DNA of 64,000 bases. It comes from Triatoma infestans. Its lineage: Eukaryota; Arthropoda; Insecta; Hemiptera; Reduviidae. The notes under the pieces are model-generated. The model saw only the letters and a program-made list of their open reading frames with translations. It had not been told where the DNA came from and searched no databases. Position numbers and translations under genes: made by a program. How positions within the stretch are numbered: position 1 is the first letter of the stretch; every line of letters begins with the position of its first letter. The stretch spans positions 1 to 64,000 of the forward strand of contig JAAEAF010002385.1 of NCBI GenBank assembly GCA_011037195.1. Direction: 5' to 3'. Of the stretch, positions 54,216-64,000 are shown piece after piece.

Positions 54216-54585
54216 TTTCTCTTACTCCTAGTAAGAGGAAGCATTGTAATCGTGTCAAATTTTCGATATCGAGTTTTCACCGGAAATATCCATTTTGAGG
54301 TCCCCTATTTTCTCTTACTCCTAGCAAGAGGAAGTATTGTAATCGTGTCAAATTTTCGATATCGAGTTTTCACCGGAAATATCCGTTTTGAGGTCCCCTA
54401 TTTTCTCTTACTCTTAGCAAGAGGAAGTATTGTAATCGTGTCAAATTTGCGATATCGAGTTTTTCACCGGGAATATCCGTTTTGGGTCCCCTATTTCTCT
54501 TACTCCTAGCAAGAGGAAGTATTGTAATCGTGTCAAATTTTCGATATCGAGTTTTCACCGAAATATCCGTTTTGAGGTCCCCTGA
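54216..54585 (+). repeat. four tandem copies of the family C left end, about 92 bp each
   Basis: Each unit runs from TTTCTCTTACTCC through the hairpin, GTAATCGTGTC, GATATCGAGTTTT and GGTCCCCTA, and then restarts. Restarts fall near 54308, 54401 and 54493. Units differ by only a few bases (GCAAGAGG against GTAAGAGG and small gaps). Confidence 0.92.
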
Positions 54586-55066
54586 GTCCAAAAAAGTGGT
54601 TTTTAGCAAATGGTCTGTGTGTGTGTGTGTGTATGTGTGTATGTATGTATGTGAACAGCATAGCTCAAAAACGAAAAACGTAGAAAGTTGAAACTTGATA
54701 TTCCGTTTAGGTATCACCATGGGATCTGACAGTACGTTATCTGTCAAAATTCCTCAAACGGAAGTACCACTTTACTAGTTTTTTTTTTTACGTTTTTGCG
54801 ATTTTCTTTAAACTTGGTATATCAACAACAAATACAAAGAGCTAAAACTTTTATTTGAAACATTTCTCCGGGAAAAATTAATTTAAGGGCACTCCGGGGG
54901 AGGGGTGGGGTTAGGTTTTCATCTAAGTGCTATTTCAGTTTATTAGACAATTCTGCCGTCTTAATAATGTTAATAAGAATTAAATATGTTGTTGAAATTC
55001 CGAGTTTGAAAAACTCGGATAACCGGAAGCGCGTTTATTTCAACACTTTACTCTACATTGTTAAGC

Positions 55067-55207
55067 TCCGAAGTACAATGGAGTAGGATAGAAAAAGAGA
55101 AAACATACAACCAATGAAAATTCATATCCTATGAATAATTTAGAAAGTTTTGATCAGCTGACTTTTCAGTACACCCTTAATCATAGTCTACTTCCGTCTA
55201 TAACGAT
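55067..55207 (+). repeat. 141-bp duplicated segment, copy inside family C
   Basis: It is near-identical to 57156-57296 over the same length. I see about three differences. Both read TCC-AGTACAATGGAG...GTCTATAACGAT. It interrupts the family C module between GGAAGCGCG and TTTTTCGCGATTTTC. Confidence 0.88.
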
Positions 55208-55615
55208 TTCTTCACTTTTTCGCGATTTTCTCAAAAATGGATCCGACGATTTTCTTGAAACTTCATATATAAATAAGCATGCAAAGATCTATATCTTTTA
55301 TTATTAAAACATTTCTCCGGGAAAATTCATTTAAGCGCACTTTTAGGGGAGGGGTGGGGTTATGTCTTTCTCTAAAGTACTATCATAGCTGATTATACAA
55401 TTCTATCATCCAAACAAAATTAATTAGAAATAAATAGATGGCCAAAATTCCGAGTTTTAAGAAAGTTAGTAAACCGGAAGTGCGCTTTTACTGAACTGTT
55501 TTTTCAGTTTTCGACGTATTTCGTTAAATTGGTACACAAACTATAACATTTGTCACTTATAATTTTGAGAACAGGAGTAAGAGAAAGTTGTGTGAGTGTT
55601 CACACCAGATTTTTT

Positions 55616-56149
55616 ATATAATTAATGTGAGCTATGAAGAAAAAATTCAGTATTTTCACTCGATTGTTAAAAGAGAATTGATCCAATGAAAGTACACCAT
55701 TCTACCGTTGGCCGTTTATACTAGTGGGACAAAATGAAATTGATGTTAAACACTCATACAAATATCTCCAAGGAATTCATAATATTCAGTTGAAAAACTT
55801 TTCTTTGACCTGGAGTTTATAGCTATTCATTATATTGTCCTTCATTTTCTTAATGCTAGTGGCGCAGTCCATGTATTGAAAGATTAGTTCGAAAAACTAC
55901 CGACTATGTAAATACGTAAATTGGAGTTAAAGACAGTCTTGTGAGTGTTTCACACCAGATTTTTTTATTTTTTCCTACATTTCGGCAGAATCCCATCTTC
56001 AGAAGGTTGTATTTAAGAAAAATATTATTTTCCTAATGAAACCTCATTCCTCAGTCTCTTAGACAAGACAACATTCACAATTACAAGTATTAATCTTTTT
56101 ATTTTTTTTAATTTTTTAAATGTAAAATTTAACCGGATATAAAATATAC
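55616..56149. other. unassigned, with a family C right end
   Basis: At about 55920-55970 GGAGTTAAAGACAGTCTTGT, GAGTGTTTCACACCAGATTT is an isolated plus-strand family C right end. Nothing else is recognised. Confidence 0.5.
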
Positions 56150-56248
56150 CCTACTGATGATTTAAAGTATGTGCTTTTCGGCCCCAGTCCGCGACACCTA
56201 ATTTGGTAGTTGGACATGTTAAGCTCGGCTGAAAAAAATAGGTCATGA
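56150..56248 (+). mobile_element. SINE family A, copy 3, 3' part only
   Basis: AAGTATGTGCTTTTCGGCCC, GCGACACCTAATTTGGTAGT, TGGACATGTTAAGC and AATAGGTCATGAC match the 3' half of family A in forward orientation. The tRNA-like head is missing. Confidence 0.82.
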
Positions 56249-57155
56249 CTTTATATTTTACTTTAAATGACCCGAACAAATGACTGAGTTTTAAGAAAAT
56301 TTGTCAATTAATCGTGTGAGTATTTTATACCAGATTTTATTCATAATCAGGGGTTCTCGAAACATGTTTTTCCTCTTAATAATCAATATCGAAAATTGGA
56401 AATACTTCCTTTTTAGAACAGTATAAGAGGAAAAATTTGTTTAAAATTATTAAGAATCAATAATATAATTACAAAAAGAGAAAAAAGAAAAAGAAAATTC
56501 AGAATTTTCTAGAAAACTCATAAATAAATAGATTTATCTACACTGGACTGATAAGGAAAACTGTACTAATGAGAATTTCCTTTTATGTTTTCTTTATTTT
56601 ATTTATTTTTCATTTACATATTCTTGATCAAAGCAATCGTCTGTTTGGAGGGGGGAGTCGTAATTTCTATGCTATATGAAATATACGAAATAAAGAATAA
56701 ATTAAAAATAATGACAAAAGGCGAGATACATTAAAGGATTTTATTTAAATAAACTCAGTTTTTGATTTGCATCCTTTATAATTGTACTTAGATATTTTTA
56801 CTCTTTGAAAAAACAAAAACAAAAAATACGATAATTGCTTGAAAAAGAGAAAAATTTGTCTACTGCAGATGATAAAAAAAAAGGGGTTTCTCTTTTTGTG
56901 AGAGAAAAAGCAAAATATTAATTTGCAATTCTATGAATTAATTATCCTGAATTAAAAAAAGAAAAATACTTGAAAACATTCTGGTTTTTTGTTCTGCATC
57001 AACTTCAAAGTTTAGGAATCACTAGCGGCCTCTATAGGAGATCTCTTCAACTACCAGAAAGAAGATAGAAAATATTTGTGTGAGAATAAAAACACAGACA
57101 GGATGGGGGGAGGTTGAAAAAGAGAGAGAGAGTTAGAAGAACAGTAACAAGAGTT
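56249..57155. other. AT-rich stretch with one family C scrap
   Basis: At about 56308-56420 a second-subtype right end (AATCGTGTGAGTATTTTATA) is followed by family C left-block scraps. GA repeats lie near 57120-57132. No gene is supported. Confidence 0.45.
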
Positions 57156-57296
57156 TCCAAAGTACAATGGAGGAGGATAGAAAAGGAGAAAACATACAAC
57201 CAATGAAAATTCATATCCTATGAATAATTTAGAAAGTTTTGATCAGCTGACTTTTCAGTACACCCTTAATCATAGTCTACTTCCGTCTATAACGAT
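57156..57296 (+). repeat. 141-bp duplicated segment, likely source copy
   Basis: It is near-identical to 55067-55207. Here it lies in AT-rich DNA that is not family C, so this is more likely the original. The frame at 57220-57495 that begins inside it has no recognised domain. Confidence 0.85.
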
Positions 57297-57599
57297 ATCT
57301 CTCACACTCTTTCACTCGCACATATTGCTGACGTCATTTTTATTATTGTCTTTCCTTCTCCAATCTAGCAACAATCAATTCTTGCAAATTAAATTGCGCT
57401 ATCTAGGTGGTGAAAAAATAATATACATATATAGCCTACCTATCCCTCCACTTACGTTGTTTTTCCATTCCCCGTTGATTTTTTTATGTGGATGAAAATC
57501 CCGTAATTATCGTCTGCTTTACTATGAGAAAAATTGAATTTTTTTTTTTATCAGCTAAAACGTTTTTCTTTCTCTTATTCTTGGTAAGAAAAAGTATTT
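57297..57599. other. unassigned, ending in a family C left end
   Basis: At 57565-57598 TTTCTTTCTCTTATTCTTGG and TAAGAAAAAGTAT form a plus-strand left end, cut off by SINE B copy 6. Confidence 0.45.
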
Positions 57600-57690
57600 T
57601 TTTTTAATTTAAGACGCCTAAGCATCAATGATCATTGGTGCCCGGACCTTTCTGATTGCATTGCCGGCATCCGGTGCAAACAATAATGAG
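57600..57690 (-). mobile_element. SINE family B, copy 6, 3' part only
   Basis: TTTTTTTTAATTTAAGACGC, TTGGTGCCCGGACC and GCATTGCCGGCATCCGGTG match the 3' end of family B on the minus strand. The head and half of the body are missing. Confidence 0.8.
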
Positions 57691-57734
57691 AGTCTGTATC
57701 ACATAGCTATGTCTATCATACGCCTGTAGTTTAA

Positions 57735-58210
57735 ATTGTAGAATCGTAGAAATAAATTACAATAGTACATTAGAGGAAAACATAATCCCATCCCTCCGTA
57801 AAAATCTCCATTAAATGCATTTCCCCGGAAAAATGTTTCAAATCAATGTTGTAGCTCTTCATGTGTGTATTTGTATGATAAATTGTAAGAAAATCGTTGG
57901 AGCCGTTTTTGAAAAACAATGGTCAAAAAAGTAAAAAACAATCCACTTGATAATGTGATATTTCCGATTGACCGATTTTCCCAAATCTTATTTTCACATC
58001 CGCTCATACAGCGTAAAGGAAATATTAAGTATGAACAATTTTGTGACTTTTCATTTTTGAATTAACTAACCATACACAGACCAAATTCTAAAAATCATTT
58101 TTTCTGACCAAAGAGGACCTCAAAACATGTATTTCCGGTGAAAACTAGATATAGAAAATTTGACATGACCATAATACTTCCTCTTACCAGCACTGAGTGA
58201 AGGTAATGAT
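57735..58210 (-). repeat. family C, second subtype, 5' two-thirds
   Basis: On the minus strand it starts at the left end (TTCACTCAGTGCTGGTAAGA, GGAAGTATTATGG near 58176-58203). It continues with TTTTCACCGGAAATACATG, an AAAATGATTTTTAGAATTTG block, GATTGACCGATTTTC-type sequence, ATCGTTGGAGCCGTTTTTG-type sequence and a CATCCCTCCG module. It stops near 57735. It is probably the rest of the copy cut off at 57599. Confidence 0.75.
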
Positions 58211-58433
58211 TAGCGAATAGTGTTGTGTGTGGGTGTGTATCTCAAAACCAAAATTTGCTTGAAGCTCAAATTTGATATTCCATTTACGTACATCTGAAAC
58301 GAAAGTTAAACATAAAGGTCAGAGTTATGTAATTAGTACGTTCAAATTAGAATTTTGCGTCTCTTGTTGTGTAATAAATTAAATGAAAGATTATGGAAAC
58401 ATATTTCGTCGGTCCGCTTATAATGAGATCGCG

Positions 58434-60623
58434 GAGTTTAAAGATCTTCTCTCTGTTTTTTTAAAAGTTTCTTAGTTTTTTCAGAACGTAGAACTGTGAT
58501 TTTTTACAATTTCCAAGTGCAATACAAATTGTGTCAGGTGTCAAAATTTGAACTAATTCTATCGATTGGCTTGTAAGATATAACGAAAGAATATCTATCA
58601 CTAAATATCCAATTCAGTAATCCAGTGTATAGTTTTGAAGTGGTGAGGAGAGTTAATTTTTGCTACAAACCATCGTTTCTTTGTTGAACTTGACTTTAAT
58701 ATTTATACCAGTTTGGTAAATATTTACAGTATATACACAGTGCACAGTATTCTAGAACTTTATTTTGCCAGCTGACTTTTATTTACCTTTTTCTCTTTCT
58801 CTTCTTAATCACCTTACATTCTCTCTTTACTAGATTTCTCTCGATTTGAATACGAAATAAAAGTGTATACTTTTCATTTTTCGTTTTTTCTTTTTGGTTA
58901 TTTTATTTTATTTTTTTGTCTTTCTTTTAAGTTATAATTTTATTATAATTATATTTGATTTATTCATTTATTATTAATATCTAAAGTGCAGTTTATGTTG
59001 GAATCGTCAAAACGTTTAAGAAGTTCGCCAGGCAGTACAGACCCGATCTTTAAAAAAAAGAATTTAATTATAATTGACAACCGAATCGCTCTACAGAGAA
59101 ACATTAGGATCCTTGAACGTTACTGCGAACAATGGAATCTTACTGTAAAATTCAATAAATCAAAAATTATGGTTTTTCGTAGAGGAGGAAGGTTATTCTC
59201 TTCCGAGGAATGGTTTTATAAAAATAGCAAAATTGAAATTGTTAACTCCTATAAATATCTTGGTGTTATCTTGATTCCTCGCCTCTCTTTCACTTCACAT
59301 GTTAGTAATAGAATCTCTTCTGCTAAACTAGGGATTAATATGACTTGGTCAAACTTCATACTAAGTAATTTCATACCTTAAAAGCTAAGTTTCAGTTTTT
59401 TAAAACGGTTTGTCGATCGGTAGCGTGCTAAGGTGCTCAGGTTTGGGGGTTTCATAGTTAAGATGCCTTAGAAAAGTTTCAAAGATTCTTTCTGAAAAAA
59501 TTATTTGCCCTCCCCGCTTGCACCCCTAACTATATGCGCGCCTTGGAAACTCCACTTGAATTTATGCAGTGTTTTACCCTCTAGCTTCATCTAAAATATT
59601 GCATTAAAATTCTATCTCAGGAAAAACCACCGATTGCCTAAATTACTTGCTACTCATATAATACAAAAAGAAAATTTCTGGTTTAAACATTTAGTTTCGC
59701 TACTCCGTCATTACTCTTGCACGGTCACACCAACATTAGATAACTTTTCTTCTTGGCATACTCAACTCCTCGAGCTCTCATCCCAGATTGAGTCCGGCAT
59801 TCGTGAAGAGGCGGTGAGACGGGCTACTTCCACTGATCGTTTTCTTCTTTATAGAGTGCTAATAGCAGAATATCCCAATTTCATAACGGAGAGTCTTAAA
59901 GATCTCCGCTGGTTTTTCAAAATTAGAGGGGAACTTCTTTATCTAAATTTTAGGCCATGGGTGAATAGAGATATAATAAATGAAAAATGTTCCCTTTGCT
60001 CTTTGATAAATGCGAGGATTTATACCATTTCCTTGGAGAATGTCCTATCCTGTGGAGCTTCGGCTACTCCATTTGGGCAAATCTTTTCTCTCTAGGCTGG
60101 AGATAATTCAATTTTTAACTGGTCAAATATCCTGTTTACCACTGATTCATTACACTCGCCATGCCTGTCAAATCAGACTTGAATCGGTAGCGGATTCGAG
60201 TTAATAATATCTCTCTAGCTATATTTCTTTCTCTATTACTATCATATGTATATTTTTCCTAAGTATTTTGTACGATTGTATTTTATTTTTATTACGTTTT
60301 TTTCTGTTCTCTTTCCTATTTGTTTGTTTATATTTAGTTTGTTTTTTCATCCAGAGATTTTGTATTTTTTATTTGTATTTAGTTTAATTTTCTTTGAAAA
60401 TGCCTACTAATATTTATTATTTTCTTAATGTACTATATATTATATATATTTACTTTTCTTAAGCACTTTTATATTAAGCACTGTATTTTTTTGTTAATAA
60501 TAACTACAAATTTTATTTGCAGTAAACTCAAGCATACGGCTTATGTCATGCTTCTAATACTTTTTGGTCATTTCTCTATTTTCGTATTTACCTTAATAAA
60601 GTATTATTATTATAATTATTATT
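58434..60623 (+). mobile_element. non-LTR retrotransposon with large internal deletion, both ends present
   Basis: The 11-bp TSD ATGAGATCGCG lies at 58423-58433 and 60624-60634. Between them are an AT-rich 5' UTR of about 550 bp, an ORF1-like start (58998 onward, MLESSKRLRSSPG), an abrupt jump to the RT region just after the YADD box, the RT thumb, a C-terminal CCHC region and a 3' UTR ending in TTA repeats. Most of ORF1, the endonuclease and the RT catalytic core are missing. Confidence 0.78.
58986..60100 (+). pseudogene. fused ORF1 start and RT C-terminal part
   Basis: The first frame (58986-59381) begins like an ORF1, MLESSKRLRSSPGSTDPIF. It passes directly into RT thumb sequence: LQRNIRILERYCEQWNLTVK, FNKSKIMVFRRGGRLF, SYKYLGVILIP. 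After frameshifts near 59380 and 59590 the thumb continues (for example LPKLLATHIIQKENFWFKHL at 59634 onward). It ends with CSLCSLINA, the start of a C-terminal zinc motif whose rest is out of frame near 60020-60060. The catalytic YADD is not present. Confidence 0.78.
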
Positions 60624-60773
60624 ATGAGATCGCGTAAAAAAAAGTACCATGTATGATGGGATAATTTACCGTGTAAAAAGAAACTCGCGTTTAACAAAGT
60701 ATCGCTAAAAGGATATGTGGATGTATACATACGTATATACAAACCCTCCCTCAATCACAAAACAAACAGGTCT

Positions 60774-60856
60774 ACCCAGCATACCAGCACTTTACCCAGT
60801 CTACCAGCACTTTACCCAGCATACCAGCACTTTACCCAGTCTACCAGCATTTTAGG
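60774..60856 (+). repeat. 20-bp tandem repeat, four units
   Basis: CCCAGCATACCAGCACTTTA alternates with a unit reading CCCAGTCTACCAGCACTTTA. The alternation suggests a 40-bp higher-order unit. Confidence 0.9.
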
Positions 60857-61055
60857 TAAAATCAATTTTTCTCTGAAAAAAGTTTCAAATAAATATAAAA
60901 AATGTATCTGATCAGCTAACATTTCAAGTTTTCAGGAAAATCGTTGTAATTGTTTCCGAGAAAAACTAATTCCTTGCTTCGTTGATCATGTTAGCAGTTT
61001 TTCTTCAAATCTGGAATTCTAACAATTCTTCTAATGAAATTAATATTCTATAGAT

Positions 61056-62458
61056 TAATATAAATTTACGCATAACAAAATCGTATAGGACAGTTTCATT
61101 TGAAGCTTGCTGTGTGTTAGCCGGTGTTGTTCCCATAACTTTAAAAATAAAAGAAATCGTCTCATTATACTCCCTGATTAAAGAGAATAAGTCAATATTA
61201 GCGTTAGACATAGATGATTGGGACTCTCCCCTAACCACAGAAACATATATTCACCCTGGTTTGTACAACAGATTTAATGAATTTAGTAATAGCAGTTTTA
61301 ACTTAATAAACAGTTCAAGCTTTCTAGACATTTACACAGACGGCAGCAGGATCGGTACTAACGTAGGATGCGTTTGCTATATGCGGATGCTATTGTGGTT
61401 GTGGGACCTAGTAACGAGATTATTGCTGTAGAAAAGTATAGGCTAGAGTCATGTTGTTCTATAAACCAGGCCGAACAGCTGGCCATCTTAAAAGCCACCG
61501 AGTGGATCCTTAAAAATCTAAATTCTCTTAGCATAACTATAAAAACAGATAGTGATGTATCTATTAAACTTCTGAGTAAAAAACAAAATCGTTCGGTGAT
61601 GATTGGTGACATCCATAGAAATATAGAGAGAATAAAGTCTACGGGTTCATCAGTGTTAATTAAAAAGTAAAAGCCCACACTGGCGTGGAAGGGAATGAAC
61701 TGGCTGACGCTAATCCGAAGGCTGCAGCAATGGACTCGGAATTACCTTCATCTTTCTCTAAGTACCCTTTATCATATTTTAAAAAAACATTAAAAAATAC
61801 AATATTAGAAGAATGGGATCAGCAATGGAACAACACAATCAAAGGTGCTCTTACTAAGCAATATTTTCCTTCCATAAAATCCAGATTAAATTCACCATGG
61901 TATAAATCAAATTTTATTTTAACCCAATTTATAACCGGACACGGCGCCTTCAAATCATACCTCTATAATTTAAAATTATTCAGTCTCCAGCATGTCCCTG
62001 TAACAATGAAACTCCCCAGACTTCGGACCACCTAATTTTTCATTGCCCAACTTGGAAACCCCAAAGGGCCAAATTGCTAGCGGAAGTTGTTTTGAAAGGC
62101 CTATCATTTTATGCACATAAAAACTTAGTTTTAAAAGAAACTTATCAACATTTTGTTAAATTTATAAATCTATCAAGTTGGAATAGTCGTTACCAATATT
62201 TTACAAATTATTGTCTTGTACATAATAGTATGTTATTTTTTTTAATCCGTGCTACTTGAATGTGTTTCTTGTGTCAGTATCTTTTATGTTGTTTTTGTTA
62301 TATATATTTTTGTTTGTGTTTCTTGTGTCAGTATCTTTTATATATATTTTTGTTAATGTTCTATTAAAGTGTATATTGATTTAGAGTGCATGCAATACTT
62401 GTGTGAGGCTTGCTGAAATAAAAAAAAAATAAATAAATAAATAAAAAAAAAAAAAAAA
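61056..62458 (+). mobile_element. 5'-truncated RNase H-type non-LTR retrotransposon (1,403 bp)
   Basis: The 9-bp TSD TCTATAGAT lies at 61047-61055 and 62459-62467. It starts in the RT thumb-RNase H linker (LRITKSYRTVSFEA, VLAGVVPI) and ends with an AAAT/poly(A) tail (62419-62458). It is inserted in a minus-strand family C copy. Confidence 0.9.
61060..62100 (+). pseudogene. RNase H and zinc tail of the 61056-62458 element
   Basis: The RNase H motifs are in order across three frames: LDIYTDGSRIG (Asp), NQAEQLAILKATEWIL (Glu), IKTDSDVSIKLL (Asp), then VKAHTGVEGNELADANPKA (His and last Asp). The tail has FITGHGAFKSYLYNLKL, then a damaged cysteine pair and HCPTW near 62040. Frameshifts lie near 61365, 61665 and 61990. 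All acidic residues survive but are not in one frame. Confidence 0.82.
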
Positions 62459-62840
62459 TCTATAGATAGTAGAACCATAAATTTTACTGAAATGGTACAT
62501 TAGAGGAAAGTATAACATTACTTTTCCCGCAGAACCTCCCAAAAAAATCGATTTTCCCGGGAAAATGTTTCAAATAAAAGTGAAGGCATTTATGTGTGTA
62601 GGTACATAGCATACAAAGTTTAAAAAAATGGACTCATTTCGAAGCAAATTGCAAAATGTGAAAAGAGAATATATTCAGTAAAAGTCGCACTTCCGGTTGA
62701 TAGATTTTGTCCGAAACCTTCTTATTAGATGCGGTGGTAATATGTAAACGGAATAACAAGTATGTGCTTCTGCAATTTTTCGTGTTTGAGGTAATTTATA
62801 ATGTTAACACGCTCACACATAATGATACGGTTTCAACGAA

Positions 62841-64000
62841 TGTTTAACGAATGATTTAACGAATACTTTCTTCTCTTTTTTTCTTTTTTAAGTTTTCGCG
62901 ATTTTGTGGGAAAATGATGTTATAGTTATTCTTTACTATAAATAAATAGGATAATACATAAAGACAGTTAGGCTACTTATTGAAATGCATTTAGTTATAA
63001 AATTATACAGTACTAGAATCCGACCTACATTTCTTGAACATCGGCAACCGAATAAACCACAGCCGACTTAGGTCGAATGTACACGAGAGCCGTCGAAGTA
63101 AATTTAACACATTTAAAACTTGATCCCAATTTTAAATGTTTAAGAACATTTAAAATACTTACATTGGTGGAAGGTTATATACACTTAATAATTAGAAAAA
63201 TTCTATGTTTACAAAAGACATTTCTTTCTTTTAAAGACTTTTTAATATATAAAATAAATTAAACCAAATAGGAATAAACACTAATCGCGCACCAAAATGG
63301 TATGTGAACAAGCAACCTTCCTAATTTCATGTACTGCCTTTGCTTTGACCATAACCACTTTTGCAGCGCGCTCATTTCGATGTTCGATATTCTGATCGAA
63401 AATTCTTGGTAATATTGTATGTTGCAAATAATTCCAAAGTTGAAGAAAATGTTGTCTAGCGGAAGTTGAGAAATACGATAGAGGCAGCAGTGAGAAGTCA
63501 ATGAGCGGAAGCAGAATGAATTCATCACATCAGTTTTATAAAATTCGTCACTCACTCACCCATAGCCATAGTGGGAGGTCTTAAAAAATTGCGGTTTACC
63601 AAAAAAATAAAAAACTCAAGGAAATATATGGACAATTTCCTCTGAAGGTTCTACTGAAAATGACGCTATACTTGAAATGAGACCAAATATACTTGAAATT
63701 GATATTATCTAGACTCCAATAAGCTAGAGCTGGTTACCTTAGCAACCCAATTTTTCATATTTCAAACTTAATAAAATAAAAAAAACTTGGTTACTTATTG
63801 ACTGATTTCAACTTTTTAAATTTTGTGCCCCCACCCCACTAAGAAAGGGAAAATTCTATACAGAATTTATAAACTGTCTTCAGTCAACCAAGGGAAAACT
63901 AGGAAAATAGTCGCCCCTTTTTTTCTTTTCCATGGGATTGTGATACTCGATACCCGGTCTACAAAACTATACGGTCGGATAAGGGAGAAACACATACAAT
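62841..64000. other. AT-rich stretch, nothing recognised
   Basis: The small frames at 63077-63262 and 63259-63555 have no domain I recognise. No member of families A to E is evident. Confidence 0.45.

Larger units (their letters stand above)
54206..55615 (+). repeat. family C, full-length, with tandemly amplified left end and an insert
   Basis: The left-end block is present four times in tandem (54216-54585). The GT microsatellite (54616-54652), GACAGTACGTTATCTGTC, CAAACGGAAGTACCAC and two GGGGAGGGGTGGGG modules (54893-54911 and 55337-55357) follow. The right end is GGAGTAAGAGAAAGTTGTGT with hairpin and CCAGATTTTTT. Between the modules, 55067-55207 is a foreign 141-bp segment also found at 57156-57296. 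Confidence 0.92.
60857..62840 (-). repeat. family C, second subtype, split by a retrotransposon
   Basis: The two parts are 60857-61055 (TCAATTTTTCTCTGAAAAAA, AGGAAAATCGTTGTAATTG, TCTGGAATTCTAACAATTC) and 62459-62840 (AGTAGAACCATAAATTTTAC, AATCGATTTTCCCGGGAAAA, TCGCACTTCCGGTTGATAG). They join in the correct family order once the insertion at 61056-62458 and one TSD copy are removed. Confidence 0.82.

Noticed and set aside
54252..54747. Repeat-containing proteins on both strands
   Set aside because: The internal amino-acid repeats simply mirror the 92-bp tandem of family C left ends.

Overview
This window looks like AT-rich arthropod nuclear DNA, most likely insect, made almost entirely of decayed and nested transposable elements. 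The evidence is the set of non-LTR retrotransposon types (an RNase H-bearing LOA-like type, I, Jockey), tRNA-derived SINEs, a Tc1 DD34E relic, a solo LTR, long CA/GT and TTTA microsatellites, and TTAGGT-rich tracts. There are no bacterial operons, no CRISPR array, and no host protein-coding gene or functional host tRNA/rRNA gene that I can support.

Layout. 1-4077: SINEs and AT-rich relic DNA. 4090-9111: a 5-kb non-LTR retrotransposon with a 12-bp target-site duplication (TSD) and almost intact reverse transcriptase and RNase H. 9124-16790: copies of a dominant interspersed family (here 'family C'), several retrotransposon 3' ends, an LTR-like piece and a 550-bp minisatellite. 16840-19705: a dead non-LTR retrotransposon split by a 593-bp long-inverted-repeat element ('family E') with hammerhead-ribozyme-like motifs in both arms. 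20300-42630: many family C copies, a TTAGGT-bearing repeat ('family D'), Jockey and RNase H relics, SINEs. 43352-46177: an I-type element whose RT domain is deleted. 46541-47450: a Tc1 relic. 48800-58210: family C, retrotransposon fragments, a solo LTR with a heat-shock-element-like promoter, and one family E element nested inside another. 58434-62458: two further retrotransposon insertions with clear TSDs.

Time order can be read from nesting. Family C is among the oldest layers, since SINE A (34015-34225) and an RNase H retrotransposon (61056-62458) sit inside C copies with TSDs. SINE B sits inside family D (37519-37688) and inside a LOA-like copy (51245-51471). Family E sits inside a retrotransposon ORF and inside another E.

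The signals most worth follow-up are family E (Penelope-like architecture with hammerhead-like motifs), family C (Helentron/HINE-like ends with internal microsatellite), the solo LTR promoter, and the internally deleted LINE that keeps both ends and a TSD (58434-60623). All coordinates of degenerate repeats are approximate to within tens of bases unless a TSD defines them.
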